DNA of 64,000 nt from Nocardia carnea (GTDB lineage Bacteria > Actinomycetota > Actinomycetes > Mycobacteriales > Mycobacteriaceae), in the NCBI RefSeq assembly GCF_029868855.1, contig NZ_JARWOV010000244.1:1-64000 (forward strand), written 5' to 3'. Below the pieces are notes generated by a model. The model worked only from the letters and a program-made list of their open reading frames with translations. It searched no databases and had not been told where the DNA came from. Each line of letters begins with the position of its first letter. Position 1 is the stretch's first letter. Positions 9,369 to 17,613 of this stretch are shown in pieces. A program made the translations under genes and the position numbers.

Positions 9369-9755
9369 TCAGAGGCGCGGGCTCCAAAGAGCGGTTTCGG
9401 GGTGCCAGCCGAAGGACGCGCACGCATATGAGCGGTCGTCGAGGGCGACGACGTCGCCGACGGACAGCGAGCGCAGGCCACTGTCGTACCAGGCGCGAGT
9501 GTGCTGCTGGTCCTCGGCGTGCAACGGGTGGTCGTTGAACATGGCGAAGACACGATCGAGGACCTCGAGGTCGTTGACAGTGCGCGGGGTCGGCAGCGTG
9601 AAGGTGTAGGCGAGCACGAGCAGTGCGCCCGGCTGGTACCCGGCGAAGGCGACGCGACTGCGGTTGAGGAACACCCGCACCTGTCGGTCCACGACGGCGG
9701 GAGTGGGGTGGACCTTGAATACGCGCGACGCGAGGGAAGTCAGACGTTGACGCAA
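9369..9755 (-). CDS. small conserved-type hypothetical protein of the element
   Basis: 128 residues, no signal peptide or membrane segment. The central part (LAYTFTLPTPRTVNDLEVLDRVFAMFN) and the C-terminal SLSVGDVVALDDRSYACASFGW loosely resemble YodL-like accessory proteins encoded in conjugative elements, where an RSLSVGD-type motif precedes an aromatic C-terminus. That resemblance is from memory of motif shape only. It lies between the relaxase and the gene for the relaxase-tail homologue, all on the minus strand, so they could be one transcription unit. Confidence 0.65.
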   Translation of the reverse strand: MRQRLTSLASRVFKVHPTPAVVDRQVRVFLNRSRVAFAGYQPGALLVLAYTFTLPTPRTVNDLEVLDRVFAMFNDHPLHAEDQQHTRAWYDSGLRSLSVGDVVALDDRSYACASFGWHPETALWSPRL

Positions 9756-9847
9756 CAGAGGGCTCCTGACGGTGAGAGGGTGGCGGCCGGTCCGCCGCAG
9801 GAGGTGTCACCGCGGCGGACCGGAGTACTGGAGGGCGAGACGACAGG

Positions 9848-11440
9848 TCAGGCCGCGCGGCGGCCCGGTTCACCTCCGGTGGCGACACCGAGGTCGACAC
9901 GGCACTGAGTGCAGTAGTTGTCGGCGTGCACGATCGCGGATCGGGCGCAGGCGTCGCAGCGGCCGATCCGCTGCCCGGCCCCGAGCGCGGTAGGCCACGG
10001 CCGACGCGGTGTTGCCGGTCGCGCGGCCCGGCGCGGTTCGGGCGCGTCGAGGTTCATCGCCATCCAGCGCGTGATCAGCCGCCAGGTCGGACCGGTGTTC
10101 GCCGCGGCCGCACGGACCCGGTCCAGGAGGGCCCGCGCCTGGCCGGGGTGAGTGGCGGCGATGTAGGCGCAGCGGGATTCGACGAACTCCCGCACACCCC
10201 AGGGAGTGGTGAGTGCGGGGATGCCGGGGTGGCCGTCGGCGCGGCACACATCGCAGAGCCCGTCGTCGCTGACCGGCCGGCCGTCGCGGATGTGGACGGC
10301 ACGCCGGTCGGCATCGGGGCGGTCGATCCAGCATCCGACGCACGGCCAGCCGAGGTAGGGGACCATCGCGGCGAGGTCATAATCCAACCCGGAGCCCTGC
10401 CACGTGGATTCGGGGATGTCGAGTTCGCTGTAGGGCAGGAAGATGTCGTAGTCACTCGGGATCGCGAGCCCGGTCCGGCGTGCGGCGAACCGCATCTGAT
10501 CGGCGGCGGTGATTCGTGGCCGACGCGCGGGCGTGCGGCGTCGCCGGGAACGACCGGGACGTTCGTCGACCGGTGCGGTATCGGCGCCGTGCTCGCGCAG
10601 AAACGCGGATGCGCGATCGTCGAGGGCGGTGTGGCGTCCGGACCGGACCCGGCGGGAGGCAGGAGTTTCGGGGTCGAGGAGTTCGCGGTCGCGGTCGGTG
10701 TAGTTCTCGGCGACGTGGCGGATGTAGCTGCGGTCCCACAACTCGGCTTGCACGTGCGCCCACACCAGATGCGCGGGTTTGCGCGGATTCGGCACCGTGG
10801 TATCGCGGGGTTCGTCGGTGGTGTCGATCGCATACAGGCGGTCGGCGGCGTAGGCCGCGTACTCGGCCTCAAGGCGGCGGGCGGTACGCAGGTCGCGGTC
10901 GTGGTGGCGCAAACTCACCACCGCCTCGGGTTCCGGTGCGTGTGTTTGGGCGCGGGCGCGGCGGGCGGCGATGGCCTCGGGCCGCAGCCGTGCGGCATCG
11001 GTGGCCGGGGAGGGGGTGGCAGTGAGGCGTTCGCGGTCGCGGCGTTCACGGATGGAGCGGCGCACCCATTCGGCGGTCTCGATCGAGACCTCACTGATGT
11101 CGGGCATGCCGGGGATGTGCAGGCCGGGGTCGGTGTCGGTGGTGTAGTCGATCACCATCGCCCGAAGCTCGGGTCGGCTTTTGGCCATCCACCCGAGCTG
11201 ACGCGCTGCTACCGGCCACGGGGAGCGGGCCAGCAGATCCGCGGCCCGCTCCAGGAACCGACGTTCGGGCGGGGTGGCGAGGGTGAGCGCGAATGTGAAG
11301 TAGTCGCGGGCTCGGTCGGGGTCGGTGTCGAGCAGGTAGTCGACCTCCCACAGTGCCTCGGCGAACGGCGACACCCCGGTCTCGCTAGCGGTGTCGGAAT
11401 CGATGGTGGCGGTGTCGGTGGCATTCGCAGCAGTAGTCAT
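9848..11440 (-). CDS. stand-alone homologue of the relaxase C-terminal module
   Basis: 530 residues from ATG 11440. The open frame continues upstream through the poly-C/poly-G tract, but that part is not credible coding sequence. Residues about 22-465 align in order with the relaxase tail: FAEALWEVDYLL matches its AVAELFATGR, PVAARQLGWMAKSRPELRAM matches PVALARLEWAATRYPDHAAL, LDYDLAAMVPYLGWPCVGC matches LDFDRAAVPGTRGFGCVSC, and SDDGLCDVC matches SDDGLCEEC. Both end with CAYIA/CTYIA and a helical block. The C-terminus adds a second Cys pair set (CDACARS and CTQC). No catalytic domain is present, so it is probably a DNA- or protein-binding accessory factor of transfer (inference). Confidence 0.75.
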   Translation of the reverse strand: MTTAANATDTATIDSDTASETGVSPFAEALWEVDYLLDTDPDRARDYFTFALTLATPPERRFLERAADLLARSPWPVAARQLGWMAKSRPELRAMVIDYTTDTDPGLHIPGMPDISEVSIETAEWVRRSIRERRDRERLTATPSPATDAARLRPEAIAARRARAQTHAPEPEAVVSLRHHDRDLRTARRLEAEYAAYAADRLYAIDTTDEPRDTTVPNPRKPAHLVWAHVQAELWDRSYIRHVAENYTDRDRELLDPETPASRRVRSGRHTALDDRASAFLREHGADTAPVDERPGRSRRRRTPARRPRITAADQMRFAARRTGLAIPSDYDIFLPYSELDIPESTWQGSGLDYDLAAMVPYLGWPCVGCWIDRPDADRRAVHIRDGRPVSDDGLCDVCRADGHPGIPALTTPWGVREFVESRCAYIAATHPGQARALLDRVRAAAANTGPTWRLITRWMAMNLDAPEPRRAARPATPRRPWPTALGAGQRIGRCDACARSAIVHADNYCTQCRVDLGVATGGEPGRRAA

Positions 11441-11453
11441 CACAATGTCCCGT

Positions 11454-11564
11454 CTGGTCGGAGAAACGACGCAGCCCCGTACCGGGAAGCTCGCGCGATG
11501 GCACGGACCCCCACAACGGGGCTGGGTGGCTGGTCGGGTGACCCGCCTGAGTGCGACCGACCAG
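11454..11564. promoter_or_regulatory. inverted and direct repeats upstream of the relaxase-tail homologue
   Basis: The octamer CTGGTCGG occurs directly at 11454-11461 and 11530-11537 and inverted (CCGACCAG) at 11557-11564. A separate 9-base perfect inverted repeat, CAGCCCCGT/ACGGGGCTG, sits at 11472-11480 and 11516-11524. They lie 14-124 bases upstream of the ATG at 11440, the expected place for promoter and operator sites. Function is inferred. Confidence 0.4.
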
Positions 11565-11685
11565 GGTGGGGGCCCGACACGGCGCAGGGAACGCGCCGAA
11601 GCGGGCGGCACCGAATTTCCGCGCACTCCCGTGCCCACCGGCGGTGTCATGAGGTCGGGGCGCCGGGGGAAATTCGGTGGTGGCC

Positions 11686-12040
<355 letters not shown>

Positions 12041-12054
12041 CTCGATGACTTCGG

Positions 12055-12840
12055 CTATTTGAACTCACCTCGTTTTATGCAATCGTCCACGGCGGTGCGC
12101 AGTGCTGTCTGCTCGTCCTGATCGACGCTCAGCCCGTACTTTAGCTTGACCTGCACGTAGTGCGAGATATATCCGCACCGGAAACTTCCCGGCGGGAGAT
12201 AGTCGGCCGGGTCCTGATCGCCCTTGGAACGGTTCGCAGAGGGGTCGGAAGCGATGAGGTTCTGCGCGTCGTTGGCGATGCGACGGCGGGTATCGGTGTC
12301 CAGGTCCTTGGCGCCGGACCGCCAGGCCTCGGCGAGCGGGACGATATGTTCGGCGTCGACACCGGACGATTCAGTGATGAACTTGTACGGTTTCAGTTTT
12401 CCGGTTTTGGCGTCCATGACGCCGTAGGTGTCCTGCCAGCCGCCGCCCTTACCGATTTTCAGGTCGCAGGTTTTCGGGTCCAGGGTTACGTCACCGGTGG
12501 CGTCGCGCAACATCATGACCTCGCGGGTGGTGCATTTGCTGTACTGGGTGAATTCGGGACCGAAACCGTGTTCGGCGGCGTTGTCGTCCCAGTGCGGGAA
12601 CTTCTCCCGGCTGTAGCCGGTCATACCGACTTCGGTTTTTACGGGGAGGCGGTCGAGTGCGGATTTCACGTCGGCGGCCGCGGCGCTCGGGGCGTCCGCC
12701 GCGCCGGCGGCGGGATCTGTTGTGCTGTCGCGTCCTTCGAGGAGATAGCCGCCGGCCAGGACGATCACGATCAGGATGGGGACCGCGACGGCGGCGAATT
12801 TACGAACCGGGGCGGGTAGTGCGGACAGCAGCGAGTTCAC
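12055..12840 (-). CDS. secreted HNH endonuclease family protein
   Basis: 261 residues from GTG 12840, preceded by GGAGG at 12848-12852. Residues 15-35 (AVAVPILIVIVLAGGYLL) form a signal anchor, followed by an Ala-rich linker. The catalytic region carries SGVDAEHIVPLAEAWRSGA, the DxEH core of the HNH/DUF1524-like fold, then NDAQNLIASDPSANRSKGD with the conserved Asn residues, and a late RCGYISHYVQVKLKYGL motif. Four cysteines could form disulphides outside the membrane. Members of this family are common near actinobacterial mobile elements; the substrate is assumed to be DNA. Confidence 0.85.
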   Translation of the reverse strand: MNSLLSALPAPVRKFAAVAVPILIVIVLAGGYLLEGRDSTTDPAAGAADAPSAAAADVKSALDRLPVKTEVGMTGYSREKFPHWDDNAAEHGFGPEFTQYSKCTTREVMMLRDATGDVTLDPKTCDLKIGKGGGWQDTYGVMDAKTGKLKPYKFITESSGVDAEHIVPLAEAWRSGAKDLDTDTRRRIANDAQNLIASDPSANRSKGDQDPADYLPPGSFRCGYISHYVQVKLKYGLSVDQDEQTALRTAVDDCIKRGEFK

Positions 12841-13334
12841 CGTGCCACCTCCGCGAATCGGGCGCCGATGGGCGAAACGCCCGATTGCTCATATGTTGTG
12901 GGCTTCAACGAAATTCCTTGCCGAGGTGCCGGGATGTACCGAGCGTCAAGCTACCGCCCGCCCAGCTAACCCGAAGCTACTCTCCGGTGTGAGATTCGGC
13001 ATAGTCCCCACGGCACCACCTCCGAGTCGCCGTGCCGGCGCCGACTCGGAGGTGGGCCTGCCACGAACGAGGGCTTGCGTACCGGCGCAATTCGCGGCCC
13101 GGTTGTCCGGACCGGGTACCGCGCCGGCGCCGCGGGGCTTGATGAGGGGGAGTCCCGTGGTCGCCGGTGCGCCGGATGTGCTCGTCGTGACGTCTCTGGG
13201 CCGGAAGGTTCCCCGGCTCGTGTGTGGTGTGGTGAACAATTCGCCGGCGACCGGTGTCCACCGGCCGACGGTTCGTGAAAAGCATAGGGAGTTCCCATAA
13301 TTGGGAGCGAACGGGGGGTGGGTTACCGCCGAGT
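12841..13334. other. intergenic region, probable edge of the element
   Basis: About 490 bases without a credible gene; the short open frames here have poor coding character. A perfect 14-base inverted repeat at 13016-13055 is the only clear structure. The region separates the conjugation-type genes from ordinary chromosomal genes (PhoU, mce). No tRNA end or direct-repeat att site was seen. Confidence 0.4.
13016..13055. terminator. perfect 14-bp inverted repeat, possible bidirectional terminator
   Basis: CCACCTCCGAGTCG (13016-13029) is exactly inverted as CGACTCGGAGGTGG (13042-13055) around a 12-base GC-rich loop. The stem is very stable but has no T-tract on either side. It lies downstream of the PhoU-like gene on the minus strand. 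It may terminate that transcript or serve as a protein-binding palindrome. Confidence 0.45.
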
Positions 13335-14000
13335 TCAGCTCGCCGCCTCGTCGTCGGGGACGATCTGGGCGGTCGGCGGGATACCGGTATCGAGAAAATG
13401 GATCAATCGCGCTATCCGGTCGGTGTGCTCCAGGCTGCCCGCGAGCCGGTGCCCGACCAGGGCGAGCGCGATGGCGGTATCGGTCGAATCGCCGGTGGCC
13501 GAGAGCGCGGTGCGGAGCTCCTGGTTGAGTGTCCGCATGGCCGCCGGCGCATCCGCGTCGGCGGCGCTGTACCGGCCGGTCGTCACCGCCCGCTCGGCCT
13601 GTGCGGTGGCGGCGGTGGCGAGTTCCGCCATCGCGCCGAGTGGGCGGAGAACCGGTGCGGCCGCGACCGGTTCGGGATGGCTCAGGTACACCTGGTCGGC
13701 AACCTGGCTGAACAGGTGGCCGATCCGGGACAGTTCACCGGCGATCTGGATGGCGGTGACCACATGGCGTAGATCGCGTGCCACCGGCGCCTGGAGCGCC
13801 AGTAGGACGACGGTGCGGGCTTCGCAGGCGCCGTACATGGTCTGTAGGCGTTCGTCGAGGGCGAAGACCTCGTAGGTCGCGGTGAGGTCGGCCCCGACGA
13901 GGGCGTCGGTCATGCGTTCGGCCGCCTCGTGGGCGATGCTGCACATCTGCGTCAGATCCGCGGTCAACGCGACGAGCTCGTTGGTGAACTGAGTTCGCAC
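13335..14000 (-). CDS. PhoU domain protein
   Basis: 221 residues from GTG 14000 (VRTQFTNELVALTADL), the usual PhoU beginning; ATG 14018 is an alternative with six more residues. PhoU proteins are two three-helix bundles that bind metals and restrain the PhoR/PstSCAB phosphate-sensing system. The first bundle is seen in TQMCSIAHEAAERMTDAL and the LDERLQTMYGACEARTVVLLALQAPVARDLR segment, where family members carry a conserved ExxxD and Arg-Asp-Leu-Arg. The second bundle is more diverged. No pst or phoR gene is adjacent. Confidence 0.85.
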   Translation of the reverse strand: MRTQFTNELVALTADLTQMCSIAHEAAERMTDALVGADLTATYEVFALDERLQTMYGACEARTVVLLALQAPVARDLRHVVTAIQIAGELSRIGHLFSQVADQVYLSHPEPVAAAPVLRPLGAMAELATAATAQAERAVTTGRYSAADADAPAAMRTLNQELRTALSATGDSTDTAIALALVGHRLAGSLEHTDRIARLIHFLDTGIPPTAQIVPDDEAAS

Positions 14001-14103
14001 GGGGGAATTGTCGCCCATTGTGCGCGCATCGGTCGAATGATCGGGTGATTCGATGCCCGAGTTCGCTCGGCCGCATACCCGGCTGCGGTGTTACCGTCGC
14101 CAC

Positions 14104-14499
14104 ATGGTCGATTTGCGAAGTTTCAAACATCGCGTTGTCACCACTTTTCAGCGCCGGGTGGCCAATCCGCTCAACCGCCGAGTGCCCGCGCAGCAACTGC
14201 TGGAGACGACGGGCCGGGTCAGCGGGCAGCCGCGGGTCGTTCCGATCGGTGGCCGCCGCAGCGGGAACGAGTTCTGGTTCGTCTCCGAATTCGGGGATCG
14301 CAGCGACTATGTGCGCAATATCCGCGCGGACAACCGGGTCCGGGTGCGTCTGCACGGTGAATGGTTGTCCGGCACTGCGTATCCGGTCCCGGACGACGAT
14401 CCGGTACGGCGGCTGGCATCGCTACCGCGTGGCAACAGTGCTGTTGTGCGAGTGATGGGTACGGATCTGTTGTCGATCCGCGTGGATCTGGATCGTTGA
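14104..14499 (+). CDS. nitroreductase-family deazaflavin (F420)-dependent protein, Ddn-like
   Basis: 131 residues from ATG 14104 (an upstream ATG at 14053 adds 17 unlikely residues). The pattern LLETTGRVSGQPRVVPIGG followed by NEFWFVSEFGDRSDYVRNIRADNRVRVRLHGEW is the split-beta-barrel signature of the DUF385/Ddn family, which binds coenzyme F420 or flavin. Mycobacterial Ddn reduces quinones and activates nitroimidazoles; the substrate here is unknown. It is somewhat shorter than Ddn (about 150 residues). It stands alone, divergent from the PhoU-like gene with about 100 bases between starts. Confidence 0.85.
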   Translation: MVDLRSFKHRVVTTFQRRVANPLNRRVPAQQLLETTGRVSGQPRVVPIGGRRSGNEFWFVSEFGDRSDYVRNIRADNRVRVRLHGEWLSGTAYPVPDDDPVRRLASLPRGNSAVVRVMGTDLLSIRVDLDR

Positions 14500-14789
14500 T
14501 TCGGGTGATTCCGGGCCGGCTGTCGATATCGGCCCGGCCCAGGAATGGTTCCGGATGCGCTGGATCTCCAGCGCGCCCGATTTCTCGTATTCGCACGGTG
14601 TGAATGAGGTAGAACGAGTTCTCATGTGCTCACTGAGGTCGGGTGACGCGATGCACAATCGATCGGATGAGATGTGCAGCGGTAATTTTCCGTGGTCACT
14701 GTCACACTGCCGCAAATTTGTTTGTCACCTCCAGTAACGATTAGCTTGCTCTCCATTGGCATCGATGCCGGACCGGAGAGATTGAGCGC

Positions 14790-14843
14790 ATGAACTTCGC
14801 AACATTGCGTGCCCCCGTGGCGGTATACGGATCTCGGCGATGA
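14790..14843 (+). CDS. possible 17-aa leader ORF of the mce operon
   Basis: ATG 14790 opens a 17-codon frame (MNFATLRAPVAVYGSRR) whose TGA overlaps the ATG of yrbEA as ATGA at 14840-14843. A purine-rich GGAGAG lies about 10 bases upstream of the small ORF, while yrbEA itself has no evident ribosome binding site. Translation of the leader could therefore deliver ribosomes to yrbEA. The upstream 290 bases (14500-14789) hold no other gene and presumably contain the promoter. The proposal is inference. Confidence 0.4.
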   Translation: MNFATLRAPVAVYGSRR

Positions 14844-15736
14844 CTCCCGAGAGCCATACCGCGGCGATCGATACGGACCGGCCCTCCGGCCCCACCGGAC
14901 CGCAACCCCCGCGCCGTACCGACACCGCGCGGGAAATCGTCGGCAAGAATTTCTCGGGCACCATCGTGTCGTCGGTACGGACCTTCGGCCGGGGCGTCGG
15001 GATGGCGCAGGAATCCGTCGGTGGCGCGGTTTCGGACCTGGCTCGCGGCCGCTTCCAATGGCAGGAAATGCTGGTGCAGGCGTGGCGGCTGGTGACGGTC
15101 ACCGCGTTCCCCGCGATTCTGATGGCGGTGCCGTTCGGCGTGATCGTTTCGGTCCAGGTCGGCAATCTGATCCACAATCTCGGTGCCGATTCGCTGATCG
15201 GTGCCACCGGCGGCCTCGGAGTGATCAAACAGGGCGCGCCCTTGGCCACCGGCTTCCTGCTCGGCGGCGCCGGGGCCGCGGCCATCGCGGCTGACCTCGG
15301 CGCCCGTACCATCCGCGAGGAGATCGACGCCCTGAACACCATGGGGATAAGCCCGGTGCACCGGCTGGTGATCCCGCGCATGGTGGCGATGCTGCTGGTC
15401 GCGCCCCTGCTGAACATCCTCGTGATCTTCGTCGGAATCGTCGCCGGATACCTGGTGGCCATCGGCGGGCAAGGTGTCACACCCGGGTCGTACTGGGCCG
15501 CGTTCGGATCGTTCACCACCGCCGCCGACGTGTGGGTTTCGCTGCTCAAGGCGGTGATCTTCGGCTTCCTCGTGGTGATCATCGCCTGCCAGCGCGGGCT
15601 CGAGGCCAAAGGCGGCCCACGCGGGGTGGCCGATGCCGTGAACGCCGCGGTGGTCCTCTCGATCGTCGCGATCGTGATCGTCAACCTGGTCATGACCCAG
15701 GTGACCGCCATGTTCCTGCCGACCAGGCTGGCGTGA
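14840..15736 (+). CDS. yrbEA: MlaE/YrbE family permease A of Mce transporter
   Basis: 298 residues. After a hydrophilic N-terminal part of about 75 residues comes the MlaE permease domain with five to six hydrophobic helices (for example VTAFPAILMAVPFGVIVSVQV and LLVAPLLNILVIFVGIVAGYL). The loop AADLGARTIREEIDALNTMGISP carries the EExDAL motif typical of YrbE proteins. With YrbEB it forms the inner-membrane channel of the Mce lipid importer, normally powered by an MlaF-type ATPase that is not encoded here. First gene of the operon; its stop overlaps the next start by one base. Confidence 0.95.
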   Translation: MTPESHTAAIDTDRPSGPTGPQPPRRTDTAREIVGKNFSGTIVSSVRTFGRGVGMAQESVGGAVSDLARGRFQWQEMLVQAWRLVTVTAFPAILMAVPFGVIVSVQVGNLIHNLGADSLIGATGGLGVIKQGAPLATGFLLGGAGAAAIAADLGARTIREEIDALNTMGISPVHRLVIPRMVAMLLVAPLLNILVIFVGIVAGYLVAIGGQGVTPGSYWAAFGSFTTAADVWVSLLKAVIFGFLVVIIACQRGLEAKGGPRGVADAVNAAVVLSIVAIVIVNLVMTQVTAMFLPTRLA

Positions 15737-16602
15737 TGGCGGCGACCTCGTACGCCCCGAAGGGGCTCGGATTCCTCGCGCGCTACTTCCGCCGCGGCAG
15801 CCGGATCCTGGGCGCGGTGGATTCGCTGGGATTCGCCGTCGTGTTCTGCTGGCAGGTGCTGTCGTCGATACCGCTGGCACTGCGCCGCTACCGCGGCGAA
15901 ACATTGCGGATCATCACGAATATGACGTGGGGGCGCGGATCGGTCATCGTCGGCGGCGGCACCGTGCCCATGATGATCGTGCTCGGGCTGGTGATCGGCG
16001 CGTCCATCGGAGTCGAATCCTTCGCCACCCTCGACATGCTCGGGATGGGACCGGTCACCGGGATCGTCTCCGCCTTCGCGACCACGCGGGAACTGGCGCC
16101 GATCGCGGCCGCGGTGGGTTTCGCCGCCCAGGCGGGCTGCCGGATCACCGCGGAGATCGGGTCGATGCGGATCTCCGAGGAGATCGACGCCATCGAGGCG
16201 CTGGGCCTGCGGTCGGTGCCGTTCGTGGTGACCACGCGGGTGATCGCCGGCGCCGTCGCCATCGTCCCGACCTTCCTGATCGCGCTGATCGGCTCCTACT
16301 TCGCCTGCCGCGGCCTGATCACCCTGGTGCACGGGCAGTCCGCCGGTGTCTACGACCACTACTTCTTCCAGTTCATCGCGGGATTCGACATCATCGCGGC
16401 CACGGTGAAGGTCGCGGTGTTCGGCATCGTGGTGATCTGCGTGCACAGCTATTACGGATTCTTCGCCACCGGTGGACCCGAAGGTGTCGGTATCGCCTCG
16501 GGACGTGCGGTGCGTGCCAGTTTCGTCGCCATCATCGCCATCGACATGGTCCTGACGATCGTGTTGTGGGGATTCGACTCGGCGATCAGCTTCACGGGAT
16601 AG
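15736..16602 (+). CDS. yrbEB: MlaE/YrbE family permease B of Mce transporter
   Basis: 288 residues from ATG 15736, whose A is the last base of the yrbEA stop. The permease domain has the same layout as YrbEA, including AGCRITAEIGSMRISEEIDAIEALGLRSVP with the EExDAIEALG motif, and helices such as VAIVPTFLIALIGSYFACRG. It pairs with YrbEA as the translocation pore. An open frame continues upstream to 15532 but only as antiphase yrbEA sequence, so the overlapping ATG is preferred. Six bases separate its stop from mceA. Confidence 0.95.
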   Translation: MAATSYAPKGLGFLARYFRRGSRILGAVDSLGFAVVFCWQVLSSIPLALRRYRGETLRIITNMTWGRGSVIVGGGTVPMMIVLGLVIGASIGVESFATLDMLGMGPVTGIVSAFATTRELAPIAAAVGFAAQAGCRITAEIGSMRISEEIDAIEALGLRSVPFVVTTRVIAGAVAIVPTFLIALIGSYFACRGLITLVHGQSAGVYDHYFFQFIAGFDIIAATVKVAVFGIVVICVHSYYGFFATGGPEGVGIASGRAVRASFVAIIAIDMVLTIVLWGFDSAISFTG

Positions 16603-16608
16603 GGACAG

Positions 16609-17613
16609 ATGCCGAAGTACGGAATGCCCGGGGTCGCCGCCGGTCCGCGTAGTGCGCGGCGGGTCGGCGTACTGGTCGTCGCGGTGCTCGCGGTGGTCGC
16701 CCTCACGGTCTACGGCTACCGGTCGATCACCTCGGACGAGGGACTGCGGGTCGCGTTGCGCACCGAGCAGATCGGCGATGGTGTGGTCGCCGGAACGCTG
16801 GTGCGGGTGGACGGGGTGCAGGTCGGGGAGGTCACCGATATCGCGCCGGCGGGCCGCGGCACCCAGCGGATCGGCCTTTCCCTCGACGAGAGCCGGTTGC
16901 ACGGGATCGACGACAGCATGGTGGTGGACTACGCACCGGCCAATCTCTTCGGTATCAGCGAGATCGAACTGCGGCCCGGGTCCGGTGGCACGCCGCTGCG
17001 CTCCGGTGCGGTGGTGGATCTGACCGGCCGGCGGGCCGCCGATGTGTACGACGCCACCATGGGTGCGCTGCTGCGCAGTATGTCGCAGACCAGCGGCACC
17101 GTGTTCACCGCCGATATGGCGCGGGTGATCTCCCAGGCCGCCGCGGATGTCAAGGCGTTCACGCCGCTGGCCGAGGCGCTGATCACGGCGGGGCGGGTGA
17201 TCGCCGAACACCAGTCGATGCCGGCGAACGAACTGGTGGGGCAGTTGGGTCCGGCGTTCCAGGGCGGCGGGCAGTTCGCCGGCGCCACCATCGAGGTACT
17301 GGACCAGATCGTGGATATCGATGTGCTGCGCGCGAACCGGACCGATTTCGACGCCGGGGTGAAGGCGCTGACCGGCGATATCCTGCCCGCTCTGACCGGC
17401 ACGATGGACAGCGCGAGCCAACTGTCCGGATACACCGATATGCTCGCGCCCACCCTGAACCTGCTGGCCCTGGCCGTGCCGGACCCGCAGCAATCGGCGG
17501 CCGATCTGCGTACCCTGCTCACCCGGCTGGGGGTCGCGCTCGAGGACGGGCCCGACGGGCCGGTGCTCGACCTCGAGGTCGACGTGGACGGAGTCGCGGG
17601 AGGGCAGCGATGA
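16609..17613 (+). CDS. mceA: Mce family protein, MceA position
   Basis: 334 residues. A single N-terminal helix (GVLVVAVLAVVALTVYGY, residues 19-36) anchors the protein. The MlaD/Mce domain follows (VVAGTLVRVDGVQVGEVTDIAP is its signature strand pair; NLFGISEIELRPG matches the LFG motif of MceA-type proteins). A helical region of about 180 residues forms the needle-like C-terminal part and ends in an acidic tail. The six Mce proteins hetero-oligomerise to carry lipids across the cell envelope. The last four bases of the gene (ATGA) include the mceB start. Confidence 0.95.
   Translation: MPKYGMPGVAAGPRSARRVGVLVVAVLAVVALTVYGYRSITSDEGLRVALRTEQIGDGVVAGTLVRVDGVQVGEVTDIAPAGRGTQRIGLSLDESRLHGIDDSMVVDYAPANLFGISEIELRPGSGGTPLRSGAVVDLTGRRAADVYDATMGALLRSMSQTSGTVFTADMARVISQAAADVKAFTPLAEALITAGRVIAEHQSMPANELVGQLGPAFQGGGQFAGATIEVLDQIVDIDVLRANRTDFDAGVKALTGDILPALTGTMDSASQLSGYTDMLAPTLNLLALAVPDPQQSAADLRTLLTRLGVALEDGPDGPVLDLEVDVDGVAGGQR

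Noticed and set aside
14725..17493. 922-codon open frame antisense to yrbE/mceA
   Set aside because: It lies exactly opposite intact, well-recognised Mce genes and has the Arg/His/Gly-rich composition of antisense high-GC DNA.
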